A stretch of 64,000 nucleotides of DNA from Thermoguttaceae bacterium (GTDB lineage: Bacteria > Planctomycetota > Planctomycetia > Pirellulales > Thermoguttaceae): positions 1 to 64,000 of the forward strand of contig JAGBDN010000018.1 in NCBI GenBank assembly GCA_017937485.1, read 5' to 3'. Within the stretch, counting starts at the first letter, position 1. Each line of letters opens with the position of its first letter. This document shows positions 16,929 to 26,573 of the stretch, piece after piece. The translations under genes were made by a program, and so were the position numbers. The notes under the pieces were generated by a model. That model was not told where the DNA came from. It was given only the letters and a program-made list of their open reading frames with translations, and did not search any database.

Positions 16929-17411
16929 ACTCTTCGCAAACCGCGCCGTTTAGCGAGTCGGTCGCTCCGTTAAAACCGATTTAATCGGCAAAACCGACGT
17001 TTTGAGCGTCGGACGTTCGCGACGCCGACTCGCTAAAACCAACGCGACCGTTTCAACCGCTAAAACCGTCAAGCTCGCCGCCGACGTTTCCCCCGATTCG
17101 CCGCCGTCGCCGCTTGACGGTTCTTCGTTTAACCGGTAAAATCGGCAAAACCGGCGTTTTAAGCGCTCGACGTTCGCGCCTCCGTCGTTCGCGTCGCCGA
17201 CGGTTCCGGTTCGCGTTCGCCCCGTCCTTCGACGTTCGCTCGACGGTTCCGGTTCGCGTTCGCCCCGCCCTTCGACGTTCGCTCGACGGTTCCGGTTCGC
17301 GTTCGCCCCGATTCGCCCGTTCGAAATCGACGTTTTTTCGCCGATTTTCGGTCGACTCCGCTCCCCGTTTTCGCGATTTTTGTCAATATTAATTAATATA
17401 AGAAAAAACCG
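16929..17411. other. Intergenic region with repeats
   Basis: No gene seen. It is GC-rich and contains the 43-bp tandem repeat at 17200-17310. A short AT-rich run (TTGTCAATATTAATTAATAT) lies directly before the next gene and may hold its promoter. Confidence 0.5.
17200..17310. repeat. 43-bp tandem repeat
   Basis: The phrase ACGGTTCCGGTTCGCGTTCG starts at 17200, 17243 and 17286, giving a 43-bp period over about 2.6 copies with almost no differences. There is no spacer between units, so it is a simple tandem repeat. Confidence 0.85.
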
Positions 17412-19526
17412 ATGAAAAAAACCGCCTTCCTCGCCGCCGTCGCGACGCTCCTCGTCGCCGCGTTCGCGTTTGTTGGGCCGTCGGCGTCGTTTGCCGTTGC
17501 CGCCGATTTTTCTCAATCCAACCCAACAGCGCAAACCGCCGACGCCGACGTTTCCCCGCAAAACGCCCAAACAACGCAAACCGCCGACGCAGCCGTCTCG
17601 TTGCCAAACGCCCCAAACGCTCCAAACGCCGCGCCCGACCAACCGAAAGAACCGTTTTATCTTTACGATCTAACGCAATTTCGCGATTTTGACCGCGCCG
17701 ACAAGACCGCAGTCCGCCGCGCTTGGGACGAAACGTTCCTCGTCTCCGCGCTGCAAGGTCTCGCAAACCGCGACTCCGCCCGACTTTACGTCTTTTTCGT
17801 CGCGGCGCAAGGCGTCGAAACCGACCGTTTTTGGCTCGACCTCTTCTCGAATGAGATTCCCGCGAACGGCTCCGAACCGGCGCGCCCCGGTTGGCTGCAA
17901 GGTCGCGAACGCCGTCAAATCGACTCGCTCGAAGAGCTTTTAACCGTTTTCGCCGACTCGTTCGACGGCGTCGTTCTTTACGACGAAGCGGTTCCGTCGA
18001 CGGCGAACGTCGCGGCGAGCGTCGCGGGCGCCGACCGGCTCCTCCCGATTCGTTTCGACCCCGCGCCGGGCTCCCTTTATTCGCGCCTCGTCGCCGACTC
18101 GAACGGCCCGCGCCTCCCGGTCGTCGTCCGGCTGATTAACGCCGACGGTTCCCCGCTCTTCGTCGGCTCCGGCAAAATCCCCGGAACCGACCTCGACTCG
18201 AGCGGCTCCGTCAAGTGCGACCCCTATTATTGGCTAATCGAAAAATACCTTAAAACCGGCAAACTCAACCCGACCGAAGGCGGGTATTACCTCGACGCCG
18301 ACTGGATTCGCCGCCCGATCGGCGCGACGCAGAACCACTGTTTGACGAACCGCGACTTCGGAATCTCCCGCGCCGCCTTCTTCTTCGACCTCGATCCTTG
18401 GGACGACGAAACGCCGAACGACGACCCGAATCAGCCGCTCGGCGCCGATTTTAACGCTTTTAACGCCATTTTGCGGGCCGCTTACGACGCGACCGGCGGA
18501 CGAAAAATGATTCGCGTCGCGGGTTTCACGCCTTGGGATACGAAATACACCGATCACGGGAACGCCGGCGGCAAACACGGCGGCGTCCAAACCGAATGGC
18601 GGCACGCGGAAATTCTTTCCAATTACAACGCCTACCTCGACGCCGACGCGCTCGGGCTCGGGGCGATGGCGAACGCCTCGTTCTTCCAACATTTCCCGCT
18701 CGACGCCGTTTATCCGCAGCGCAAACCGACGGTCGACGACCTCCGCCGTCGCGGTTATATCGATGATAACGGTTATCCGGTCGACAAAACGTTCGTCGCG
18801 ATTTACGGCGGCGACTACGACTCCGCCGCTTGGGTCTATCAGACGGCGCCGGTCTTTTGGAACGACGAAGCGCGCGGCTCGATTCCGCTTAGCTGGGCGT
18901 TCAATCCGAACCTCGCCGACCGGTTCGCGCCCGGTTTCGATTACCTCCGCCGAACGAAGAGCGACCTCGACTTTTTCGTCGCGGGCGACTCCGGCGCCGG
19001 ATACGTCAATCCGACGGCGCTCCTCGAACCGCGCCGTTTCTCGAACCTGCCGGACGGGCTCGACGTTTGGGTCGAGCATTGCCGCAAACACTTCAAGCGT
19101 TGGGATTTAAGCGGCGTCGGTTTCGTCATCGACGGCGACGCTCGTCCGAGCGACCGCGCCGTTTTGGAACGCCTCGCCGAGTACGCGCCGGACGGAATTA
19201 CGACGCATTACGGCCCGAAAATGGGCGTCGTCGACGGCCCGAACGGCCTCAAAACCCCTTGGCGACCGATGAATTTCGACCTCGCCGACCCGGTTTCCGG
19301 CGCCAATATCGTTTTAGGCGACGTTCGCAAGAATAAAGGCGTTCAATTCAATATTTACCGAACGATTCTTTGGTCGCCGAGCAAGGTGAAAACGCTTTTC
19401 GAAAACGTCAAAGCGGACGCCGACCGCGGCGCTCGGGTCGAGTTCGTCGATATGTATACGTTTTGGCTCCTCTTGCGCTTGGAAATGGAGCGGCTCGGGG
19501 TCGACGAAACGGACGTTCGCCTTTGA
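17412..19526 (+). CDS. Secreted GxGYxYP-domain protein (putative glycoside hydrolase)
   Basis: A 704-residue protein with a signal peptide (MKKTAFLAAVATLLVAAFAF, cleavage near 31). A low-complexity linker of Thr/Ala/Asp/Asn repeats covers about residues 32-75. The body carries SGAGYVNPTALL near residue 530, the signature of the GxGYxYP family (PF14323), placed among putative glycoside hydrolases and common in Bacteroidota and Planctomycetota. Other family-like features are the early YDLTQFRDFDRADKTAVRRAW, the QGLANRDSARLYVF segment and the GVVLYDEAVPSTANVAASVAG segment. No classical ribosome binding site is visible. The protein ends VDETDVRL with a TGA stop. Catalytic residues are not established for the family. 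Confidence 0.82.
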   Translation: MKKTAFLAAVATLLVAAFAFVGPSASFAVAADFSQSNPTAQTADADVSPQNAQTTQTADAAVSLPNAPNAPNAAPDQPKEPFYLYDLTQFRDFDRADKTAVRRAWDETFLVSALQGLANRDSARLYVFFVAAQGVETDRFWLDLFSNEIPANGSEPARPGWLQGRERRQIDSLEELLTVFADSFDGVVLYDEAVPSTANVAASVAGADRLLPIRFDPAPGSLYSRLVADSNGPRLPVVVRLINADGSPLFVGSGKIPGTDLDSSGSVKCDPYYWLIEKYLKTGKLNPTEGGYYLDADWIRRPIGATQNHCLTNRDFGISRAAFFFDLDPWDDETPNDDPNQPLGADFNAFNAILRAAYDATGGRKMIRVAGFTPWDTKYTDHGNAGGKHGGVQTEWRHAEILSNYNAYLDADALGLGAMANASFFQHFPLDAVYPQRKPTVDDLRRRGYIDDNGYPVDKTFVAIYGGDYDSAAWVYQTAPVFWNDEARGSIPLSWAFNPNLADRFAPGFDYLRRTKSDLDFFVAGDSGAGYVNPTALLEPRRFSNLPDGLDVWVEHCRKHFKRWDLSGVGFVIDGDARPSDRAVLERLAEYAPDGITTHYGPKMGVVDGPNGLKTPWRPMNFDLADPVSGANIVLGDVRKNKGVQFNIYRTILWSPSKVKTLFENVKADADRGARVEFVDMYTFWLLLRLEMERLGVDETDVRL

Positions 19527-19689
19527 CGCCCGATTTCACGCCGTCCGATTTTAACGGTCGCGCCAACGTTAACGACTTATCGCCGTCGCGATCGCCGCCG
19601 TTTTCCCCGGTTTCGCCGTTTTTCCAAGAAATTTAAGAAAAAATCGGCGAAAATCGGGAAATTCCCCTTCCCAAAACCGAAACGCGGCA

Positions 19690-19695
19690 TATAAT
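19690..19695 (+). promoter_or_regulatory. Probable -10 box for the SRP RNA
   Basis: A consensus TATAAT lies about 70 bp before the predicted RNA. No good -35 element is visible at the right distance (TTCCCC is the closest), so the assignment is tentative. Confidence 0.4.
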
Positions 19696-19766
19696 AAAGG
19701 AAAAATCGGAAGAGAGGCGGTTTTAAACCGCGTTCGTTCGATTAGCTTAATTTAGCAAATTACAAG

Positions 19767-19877
19767 ACGGCTTTCAACGAGGGCCCCTGCAATGGGAGCC
19801 TGTGAACCTGGTCAGGCGAGAGATCGAGCAGCCATAAGCGGTAACTTTCATGTGCCGGGGTTCTCGTTGAAAGCCGT
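19767..19877 (+). ncRNA. ffs: Bacterial signal recognition particle RNA (4.5S type)
   Basis: A 111-nt RNA whose ends pair (ACGGCTTTCAACGAG with CTCGTTGAAAGCCGT) and are followed by eight T, giving built-in termination. The conserved SRP core is present: CCTGGTCAGG, a short hairpin, then AGCAGCC. The hairpin tip is CGA-GAGA-TCG, a GNRA tetraloop on a 3-bp stem, where E. coli has UCC-GGAA-GGA; the stem has covaried and the function should be kept. It lies immediately upstream of dnaX, an arrangement also seen in some other bacteria. The RNA pairs with Ffh to target membrane proteins. Confidence 0.92.
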
Positions 19878-20218
19878 TTTTTTTGCGTCGCAACGTTCCG
19901 ATTTTTCCGAATATTCCCTTTTTTCGTCTCTCTCGTCGCCGTTCTTGGCCGCCGTCGTTCTTTCCTGTTTTTCTTCTATCGCCTATTTTTTCCCGAGTTC
20001 CTCTTTCGCTGTTTTTCCCATTCCCCCCGCTTTATCGTTTTCCCTTAAACCGTTCCTTTTTTTCGAAAAATTTTGCCGAATTTGCGAAAAAATCGGATAA
20101 AATCGCGCCGCGCCGATTGTTTTACCGCGCCTTTCGTTTAAAATAAGGGTAGCGACCGTCGCGCTCGTTCGTTTTGAGCGCCTTTTCGTTATTTTTGCAA
20201 CGTTAATAAGGTTTTCCC

Positions 20219-22936
20219 GTGCCCCGCAACCGTTCCGACGCCGCGCCCTCCGAACCGTCTTCCTCCTCGCTTTCCCTCTTCGGCGATTTTACAGAGCAAG
20301 CGTCTTCCGACGCGCCCGCCGCCGAAGCGCCGAAAAAGAGCGCGAAAAAAGGAACGAAAACGGCGAAAAAACCGCGTTCTTCCGCCCAAAAATCGGAACA
20401 ACCGGAAAAATCGGACGCTCCGTCTCTCGTCGACGCGGCGCCGAGTCTCGATCTTTTCGGCGCGTTAACGGAAACGACCGCTCAAGCGGAAGAAACACAA
20501 GCGGAAACGGTCGCACAAGCGGAAGAAACGCAATCCGAAACGGTCGCCGAAATCGCTCAAGCGCAGGAACCGGCCCAAGCGGAAACGGTCGCCGAAGTCG
20601 CCCAAACGCTAGAACCGGCGCAAACGGAAAAATCAACCGAAACCGCTCCTTCGGTCTCCGAAAAGTCGACGCAACCCGCGCAACCCGCCCCCGCAAAATC
20701 GGAAAAACCGGAAAAGCCCGCGTCTTCGCTGTCGACGACCGCTTATCAAGTCGTCGCCCGCCGTTATCGTCCGCAAGCGTTCGGCGAACTCATCGGCCAA
20801 GAAACGGTCGCGCGGGCCCTTTCGAACGCGATCGAAACGAACCGAGTCGGACACGCCTACCTCTTCACCGGGGCGCGCGGCGTCGGCAAAACGTCCTGCG
20901 CCCGCATCTTCGCCAAAGCGCTCAACTGCGTCGACGGCCCGACCGTCCGCCCTTGCCTCGTTTGCGACAGTTGCGTCGCGGTTTCGACCGGGGACGACGT
21001 CGACGTCATCGAAATCGACGGCGCCAGCAACCGCGGCGTCGACGAAATCCGGCAACTGCGCCAAAACGCGACGATCGCGCCAAGTCGTTCGCTTTACAAA
21101 ATTTACATCATCGACGAAGTGCATATGTTGACGCGGGAAGCGTTTAACGCGCTTCTAAAAACGCTCGAAGAGCCGCCGGCTCGCGTCAAATTCATCTTCT
21201 GCACGACGGAGCCGAACAAGATTCCGATCACCATCTTGTCGCGCTGTCAGCGGTTCGACTTTTCCGGAATCGCGTCCGGTTCGATCGCGGAGCGGTTGGC
21301 GCAGATCGCCGCTCAAGAGGGCGCGGAAGCGGAAGACGGCGTTTTCGAAATCCTTGCGCGACGGGCGAACGGTTCGATGCGCGACGCGCAATCGCTTCTC
21401 GAACAGCTCCTTTCGTTCGCGCCGACGTACATTTCGCAAGCCGACGCCCGCGGAATGCTCGGTTCGGTCGACGATAAAAAACTGTTCGATATTCTCGACG
21501 CGACGGTCGCCGGAAACTGCGCTCGCGTCTTCGAGATCGTCGCCGACGCCGCCGCGCAAGGGGTTGATTTCGGCGTTCTCGTCGAACAAACGCTCGGCGT
21601 CTACCGCGACTTAATGGTCGTCGCCAACGGTTGCGGCGCCCGCGAGCTGATGTATTCGCCGGTCGCGCGCCTTCCGGAGTTGCAAGAAATCGCCGCCGCG
21701 TTTGGAATCCGCCGAATTTTGGCGTCGCTCCAAATCCTCGACCAAACGGCGCAACGGATGCGGTTCAGCGCGCAAAGTCGCATTTTAGCGGAACTTGCGT
21801 TCGCTCGTCTTTGCCTCCTCGACTCGTTCCAAGCGCTCGAAACGTTGATCGACCGTCTCCGCTCCGGGAGTCTTCCGGAACTCGTTTCGCCCGACGCCAC
21901 GTCCGTTTCCTCCGAAACGAACGACAAAAAAAAAAATAACGCCCTAACGCCGTCGTTTCCCGCGCCCGTTCGCGTTGAACCTTCGCCGTCGTCGTCGGAC
22001 GTCGAAGCGCAATCCGCGCCGCCGCGTCGGCCCGCGAACGTTTCGCCGCGCCCGATTTCGGGCGAACGCCCCGTCGTTCCGGTTCCGCCCCGCCGCCCGA
22101 CGCCGCCCCGTTCCGCTTTCGCGCCGTCGCCGGACGCGCCGCCTATCGACGAAGCCCCTCCTTATTTTCTCGCCGACGACGGTTCCTTCGAAACGGAAGT
22201 CGTTCTGCCGGACGAACTTCTTCCGCCGCGTCGTTCCTCGGTTCCCGTCGTCGAACAACGCCGCCCCTTCCAAGCGCCGTCGCTCGCCGGTCGTCCTCTC
22301 CCGTCGCGCCCGACTTACCGCGACGAAAACGGTTCGTCCGCGACGCAAGCGCCAAACCGCGTTCCCGACGCCGAATCGGTCGCCGCCGTTCCTTGGCTCG
22401 CCCTTTCCTCGCAAGAACTCGCCGACGTTTGGCTCGACGCGACGCGCGGACTCGGTTGCATTTTGCCGACGCAAGCGGCGACGTTTTGCCAAGTCGCGAC
22501 CGAAGCGCCGAACTTTCTTCTCGTTTCCTTCCCGGGTTCTCGACGTCGAGAACGCGACTATTGCGAACGCGAAAAAGAAAAAATCGACGCGTCCCTCGCT
22601 CGCCGTCTCGGAACGTCCGTTTCGGTTCGCTGTTTGCTCGACCCGTCGAAAACCGACGCGGATATTCTCGGCCCGGAAGACGCGCGCGGCGCCAACCTTT
22701 GCGGCGCGCCGGGAACCGACGGTCGTTCCCCGCGTCAAGACCGCCGCGGCGCCCCCCAAACGCCCGGCGCGCAGGAGCTTTATCGTCGACTCGTTCAACA
22801 CGAAGCGGTTCTCGAACTGCGCGAACTTTTTGACGCGGAGCTGACCGACGTCAAACCGCCGCGACCGTCCGCCAATCGCCCCGCGATCGCGCCGCCCCCC
22901 GCGAACGACGGTTCGGACGATTCCGACGACGATTGA
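20219..22936 (+). CDS. dnaX: DNA polymerase III subunit gamma/tau
   Basis: A 905-residue clamp-loader subunit, long for the family. Residues 1-175 are a low-complexity extension rich in Ala, Glu, Thr and Gln with repeated AETVA/QAEE phrases. The DnaX core starts at TAYQVVARRYRPQAFGELIG. It has Walker A GARGVGKTSCAR, the zinc-binding Cys cluster (ALNC...PCLVCDSC), Walker B YIIDEVHM and the sensor motif LSRCQRFDF. The region after about residue 560 is a Pro/Ser/Arg-rich linker and a C-terminal tail ending in an acidic DDSDDD. The start is GTG, supported by AATAAGG upstream. The HD-hydrolase gene follows 53 bp later and is probably co-transcribed. Confidence 0.95.
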   Translation: MPRNRSDAAPSEPSSSSLSLFGDFTEQASSDAPAAEAPKKSAKKGTKTAKKPRSSAQKSEQPEKSDAPSLVDAAPSLDLFGALTETTAQAEETQAETVAQAEETQSETVAEIAQAQEPAQAETVAEVAQTLEPAQTEKSTETAPSVSEKSTQPAQPAPAKSEKPEKPASSLSTTAYQVVARRYRPQAFGELIGQETVARALSNAIETNRVGHAYLFTGARGVGKTSCARIFAKALNCVDGPTVRPCLVCDSCVAVSTGDDVDVIEIDGASNRGVDEIRQLRQNATIAPSRSLYKIYIIDEVHMLTREAFNALLKTLEEPPARVKFIFCTTEPNKIPITILSRCQRFDFSGIASGSIAERLAQIAAQEGAEAEDGVFEILARRANGSMRDAQSLLEQLLSFAPTYISQADARGMLGSVDDKKLFDILDATVAGNCARVFEIVADAAAQGVDFGVLVEQTLGVYRDLMVVANGCGARELMYSPVARLPELQEIAAAFGIRRILASLQILDQTAQRMRFSAQSRILAELAFARLCLLDSFQALETLIDRLRSGSLPELVSPDATSVSSETNDKKKNNALTPSFPAPVRVEPSPSSSDVEAQSAPPRRPANVSPRPISGERPVVPVPPRRPTPPRSAFAPSPDAPPIDEAPPYFLADDGSFETEVVLPDELLPPRRSSVPVVEQRRPFQAPSLAGRPLPSRPTYRDENGSSATQAPNRVPDAESVAAVPWLALSSQELADVWLDATRGLGCILPTQAATFCQVATEAPNFLLVSFPGSRRRERDYCEREKEKIDASLARRLGTSVSVRCLLDPSKTDADILGPEDARGANLCGAPGTDGRSPRQDRRGAPQTPGAQELYRRLVQHEAVLELRELFDAELTDVKPPRPSANRPAIAPPPANDGSDDSDDD

Positions 22937-22989
22937 CGCGCTCCGCTTTTCGCGCCCCGTTCCTCCCCAACAACCCAATTTAACGTCCG

Positions 22990-24570
22990 ATGCCCGATTT
23001 TGACGTCCGCCGCCTCCTGTTAATCCCCGAAATCGTCGGACTCGACGCTCGCTCGTCCCTCGTTCGGATTCCGCCGGAACTCGACGTTCCGCTGACGCCG
23101 CGCGTTCGCCGCCTCGTCGACTCTCGCGTCTTCCGTCGTTTGAGCCGCGTCTCGCAACTCGGCTTCGTTCGCCTCGTTTACCCGGGCGCGACGCACACTC
23201 GGTTCGAACACTCCCTCGGCGTTTATCGGGTCGCCCTATTAATATTGAAACGACTCGCGCACGACGAGCGGTTCGCGACCCTCGTTCGACCGGAGGAAGC
23301 GGAAATTTTAATCCTCGCCGCGCTTCTACACGACGTCGGGCATTTTCCTTTTTGCCATCTCCTCGAAGACTTGAAACTTCCGGGCCTTATCCCGCACGAG
23401 GAGGCCGCCGCCTCGTACCTTCTCGGCGAGTTGGCTCCGACGATTCGCGCCGATTGGAACGTCGACCCCGCCGACGTTTGCGCCGTTTTGAGCAAGAGCC
23501 CGCCGACGCGCCGTCCGGACGACTCCGACGCCGAATTTTCCCGCCGCTCGACCGTTTTCCGTCTCCTCGCGAGCGTTCTTTCCGGCCCGATCGACGTCGA
23601 CAAGACCGATTATCTCCTCCGCGACAGTTGCGCGGCGGGCGTCCCTTACGGCAAAAATTACGACGTCGAGCGGCTTATCGGGAGCGTTTGCCTCAACGAG
23701 CGCGGCGACGGAATCGCGATCTCGACGAAAGGCAAAACCGCCGCCGAGCTGATGGTTTTCGCTCGTTACGTTATGTTCAGCGAAGTTTATTGGCATCACG
23801 CGTCCCGTTCGGCGACCGTTATGTTCCAGCGCGCCGTCGATTTGATCGCGCAAGACGTCCCGACGGAGCGTCTAATCGCCGACTTCCGCCGCCTCTCCGA
23901 CGCCGAAATCGCCGCTTATCTCCTCCGCCTTACGCGACCGTCAAACTCGCCGTCGACGCCGCGCTCCGCCGACGCCGCGAATTCCGCAAACGCCGCCGAC
24001 TTTGCCGCGACCGCCCAGTTCGCTTCAACCGCGCAATTTCCCGTCGACGCGTCGCTCGACGCCGCCGATTTTGACGATTTTACCGATTTCAACAACGAAA
24101 CCGCGCCCCTTTCCCCCGTCGACGCCCGCCGTCGCGACGCTCGCCGCCTCCTTCTCGGCCTCTTCGGGCCGGAGCGTCGCCTTTTCAAGCGCGTTCGTCA
24201 GTTCAGCGTAATGGAGGAGCCGGCCCTTTACCCGCGACTCGCCGGGCGCCCTTATTCGGAGTTGCGCGAAATTTCGGAACGTTTCGCGACCGCGCTCGGC
24301 GTCCCGGGCCGCCTTCTCGTCGACGCGCCCCCCGTCGACAAGGAAGTCGAATTCAAAATCGACGTTTTTTACCCGGACGAAAACGTTTACCGCCCCCTCG
24401 CGACCGTTTCGCCGGTCGTTCGAGCGTTGGCGCAAGAGCAGTTCGACGATTACGTCAAGCGCGTTCGCGTCTTCGCCGCCCCGGAAGTCGCCGCGACGTT
24501 GCGCCTCCTCCCCGACTTCAACGCCCGTTTCGCTCGCGCCGTCGACGCGTTCGAAGCCGAACGGCGTTAA
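22990..24570 (+). CDS. HD superfamily phosphohydrolase
   Basis: A 526-residue protein of the COG1078/dGTPase-like HD family. The metal-binding histidines are in THTRFEHSLGVYRVA (near residue 60-72) and ILAALLHDVGHFPFCH (near 112-125); a later conserved Asp is in SGPIDVDKTDYLLRDS (near 200). Members hydrolyse nucleotides or nucleotide-derived substrates. A low-complexity insert rich in Ala, Asn, Asp and Phe lies at about residues 318-378, after which the domain resumes (DARRLLLGLFGPERRLFKRV). It starts 53 bp after dnaX. The true substrate is unknown. Confidence 0.88.
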   Translation: MPDFDVRRLLLIPEIVGLDARSSLVRIPPELDVPLTPRVRRLVDSRVFRRLSRVSQLGFVRLVYPGATHTRFEHSLGVYRVALLILKRLAHDERFATLVRPEEAEILILAALLHDVGHFPFCHLLEDLKLPGLIPHEEAAASYLLGELAPTIRADWNVDPADVCAVLSKSPPTRRPDDSDAEFSRRSTVFRLLASVLSGPIDVDKTDYLLRDSCAAGVPYGKNYDVERLIGSVCLNERGDGIAISTKGKTAAELMVFARYVMFSEVYWHHASRSATVMFQRAVDLIAQDVPTERLIADFRRLSDAEIAAYLLRLTRPSNSPSTPRSADAANSANAADFAATAQFASTAQFPVDASLDAADFDDFTDFNNETAPLSPVDARRRDARRLLLGLFGPERRLFKRVRQFSVMEEPALYPRLAGRPYSELREISERFATALGVPGRLLVDAPPVDKEVEFKIDVFYPDENVYRPLATVSPVVRALAQEQFDDYVKRVRVFAAPEVAATLRLLPDFNARFARAVDAFEAERR

Positions 24571-24929
24571 AATCGTTAAAGTCGTCTCTTTTTCGCCGAC
24601 GCCGCGCGACTTCGCCATTACAACCGTTTTTACCGAAATATTCGGTTTAAACCGCCGCGTTTGTCGACTTGCCTTCTTTCCCAGCGCGCCGTTAAAACCG
24701 GCATAATCGGCGGAAAAAGAGCGCAAAAAGCCCGCGCCGTTCGCCGTCGCGCCCTTGGAAAATCGGAAATATCGATTAAAATAATTGCGAGGCGGAGCGC
24801 GTTTTCTCCGAAACGCCGCTTCGCTTCGACGTTCCGCAAAACGGTCGAACGCGGCGCCGACGCCCTTCTTCGAACCGTTTTCGAAATCCGTTTCCGTTTC
24901 CCAATTTCGTCGAGCAAAAGGCAAACCTA
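24571..24929. other. Intergenic region upstream of rsmA
   Basis: No gene seen. It carries the rsmA promoter at 24755-24782. Confidence 0.5.
24755..24782 (+). promoter_or_regulatory. rsmA promoter
   Basis: TTGGAA (24755-24760) and TAAAAT (24777-24782) with a 16-bp spacer, about 145 bp before the rsmA ATG. Confidence 0.45.
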
Positions 24930-25862
24930 ATGGGCGAAGGTTCTTCCAACAACCAAACGCGGTCGTATTTGATGCAGCGCTTCGAGACGCTCGGGATTCA
25001 CCCGCGCGGCAAACTCGGCCAAAACTTCCTCATCGACTTGAACCTTCTGCACCTGCTGCACGAGTCGGCGCAACTCGACAAAAACGACGTCGTTCTCGAA
25101 GTCGGCACCGGCACCGGCTCGCTGACCGGCGCGATGGCGCTCGAAGCCGGGCGCGTCGTTACGGTCGAAGTCGACCCGACGATGCACGAAATGGCGAAAC
25201 AAGAACATTGGGATAAAGACAATATTCGATTTTTGTTCGCCGATATTCTTGAAAACAAGAACCGCCTCAACCGCGACGTTTTAAACGTTTTGCGCGAAGA
25301 ATTGGCGAACAATCCCGGTTTCCGCTTCAAACTTTGCGCGAACTTGCCTTATCAAATCGCGACGCCGTTGATGTCGAACCTCCTGCTGACGGATATTCCG
25401 CCGCATTCAATGACGGTAACGATTCAAAAGGAAGTCGGCGACCGCATCGTCGCGCGCCCTCGCACCAAGGATTACGGCGCCCTCGCCGTTTGGATGCAAG
25501 CGCAGTGCGACTGCCGAATCGTCCGCATTATGCCGCCGAGCGTCTTTTGGCCGCGTCCGAAAGTCGACTCCGCCATCGTCCAATGCGTTTACAACGAGAA
25601 AAAACGGGCGAAGATTCCGAACTTGCGCTTTTTCCACGAGTTCGTCCGCGCGCTCTTTTTCCATCGCCGCAAGTTCATTCGCTCCGTCCTTTGCAGCGCG
25701 TTTAAGGGCCGCGTCGAGAAGGAGACGGTCGACCGAATTTTGGCCGAAATGGATCTCGAAGGCGAAATCCGCGCCGAAACGCTGTCGGTGAAGACGATTT
25801 TAGCGTTGAGCGAAAAGTTCCGCGTCCTTTTCCCGCCGGAAGAAGCGTTCGTTTTGCGTTAA
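24930..25862 (+). CDS. rsmA: 16S rRNA dimethyladenosine transferase
   Basis: A 310-residue SAM-dependent methyltransferase (KsgA/Dim1) that dimethylates two adjacent adenosines in the 3' helix of 16S rRNA. Seen in the sequence: the N-terminal KLGQNFLID motif, motif I VLEVGTGTGSLT (near residue 52-63), VVTVEVDP, the catalytic CANLPYQIATPL (NLPY near residue 138-141), and the RNA-binding C-terminal helices with FFHRRKFIRSVL. Length is normal. It has its own promoter and stands between the HD phosphohydrolase and tatA. Confidence 0.95.
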   Translation: MGEGSSNNQTRSYLMQRFETLGIHPRGKLGQNFLIDLNLLHLLHESAQLDKNDVVLEVGTGTGSLTGAMALEAGRVVTVEVDPTMHEMAKQEHWDKDNIRFLFADILENKNRLNRDVLNVLREELANNPGFRFKLCANLPYQIATPLMSNLLLTDIPPHSMTVTIQKEVGDRIVARPRTKDYGALAVWMQAQCDCRIVRIMPPSVFWPRPKVDSAIVQCVYNEKKRAKIPNLRFFHEFVRALFFHRRKFIRSVLCSAFKGRVEKETVDRILAEMDLEGEIRAETLSVKTILALSEKFRVLFPPEEAFVLR

Positions 25863-26273
25863 ACCCCAATTTAAGCGAAGGGCCCAAGGACGTTTTCCTC
25901 GGGTTCCTCGTCGTTTGGGAACGCGTTTGTCGACGCCGCCGACCGTCGCGAACGACTTTAAACGTTGCAAACCGGTCGCCGTTAAAATCGTTCGTCGACT
26001 TTTTTTGTTGGGCGTCTTGCGCCGCGCGGCGGAAAACTCGTTCTTTTCCGCGAAATTGGAAAATTTTCGAAGAAATTCGAAAAATTGGTTGAAGTTCGCG
26101 ACAATTTCGGTTATAATACTTACAAGTTAATCGAAAGCGAGTCCCGCGCGGGCCGTTTTCGCGTTCCCTAAGCAGATTGCGGTCGTCGGACGCGCTCCGT
26201 TTGATCGGCGAGGCGTTTGCGTCGCGCCGATTCGGCGTTTTCGACCCGTTTATATTAATCGAAAGGTTTCGTT
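25863..26273. other. Intergenic region upstream of tatA
   Basis: No gene seen. It holds the tatA promoter (26089-26117) and an untranslated leader of about 150 nt with no recognisable RNA element. Confidence 0.5.
26089..26117 (+). promoter_or_regulatory. tatA promoter
   Basis: TTGAAG (26089-26094) and TATAAT (26112-26117), 17 bp apart. Confidence 0.65.
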
Positions 26274-26510
26274 ATGTCCTTTGAACTGTTCGCTCTTCCC
26301 GGTTCCCCCGTCCAACTGATTATTATCGCGGCGATCGCTTTCCTTCTCTTTGGCAACCGTCTTCCGTCGGTGATGCGTTCGCTCGGCCGTAGCGTTACGG
26401 AATTCAAAAAAGGCGTCGCGGGCATCGAAGAAGAAGTCGACGCCGCCGTGAACGCCGAAGAGAAAAAGACCTCGTCGAAAGACGCCGCGGCCGATAAATC
26501 GGAAGAATAA
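26274..26510 (+). CDS. tatA: Twin-arginine translocase subunit TatA/TatE
   Basis: A 78-residue protein with the TatA layout: a short periplasmic N-terminus, one membrane helix (PVQLIIIAAIAFLLFGNRLP, near residues 11-31), the FGNRLP hinge, an amphipathic helix (RSLGRSVTEFKKGVAGI), and a charged C-terminal tail. FGxxLP is diagnostic. TatA forms the pore for folded Tat substrates. The ATG follows a clear GAAAGG. The decayed gene just downstream encoded a protein that looks Tat-exported, and the Gfo/Idh/MocA protein at 39342 has a clean Tat signal, so substrates are present. Confidence 0.93.
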   Translation: MSFELFALPGSPVQLIIIAAIAFLLFGNRLPSVMRSLGRSVTEFKKGVAGIEEEVDAAVNAEEKKTSSKDAAADKSEE

Positions 26511-26573
26511 TTCGCCGTCGACGCGCGTCCCGTTAGCGCGTTTTTCGTCGAAACTGTTTTTTTAAGCCGACCT

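Larger units (their letters stand above)
19527..20218. other. Intergenic region holding the SRP RNA
   Basis: Apart from the SRP RNA (19767-19877) and its upstream TATAAT, I see a small hairpin (GCGGTTTTAAACCGC, about 19719-19733) and a T-rich stretch 19880-20100 without a gene. Confidence 0.5.
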
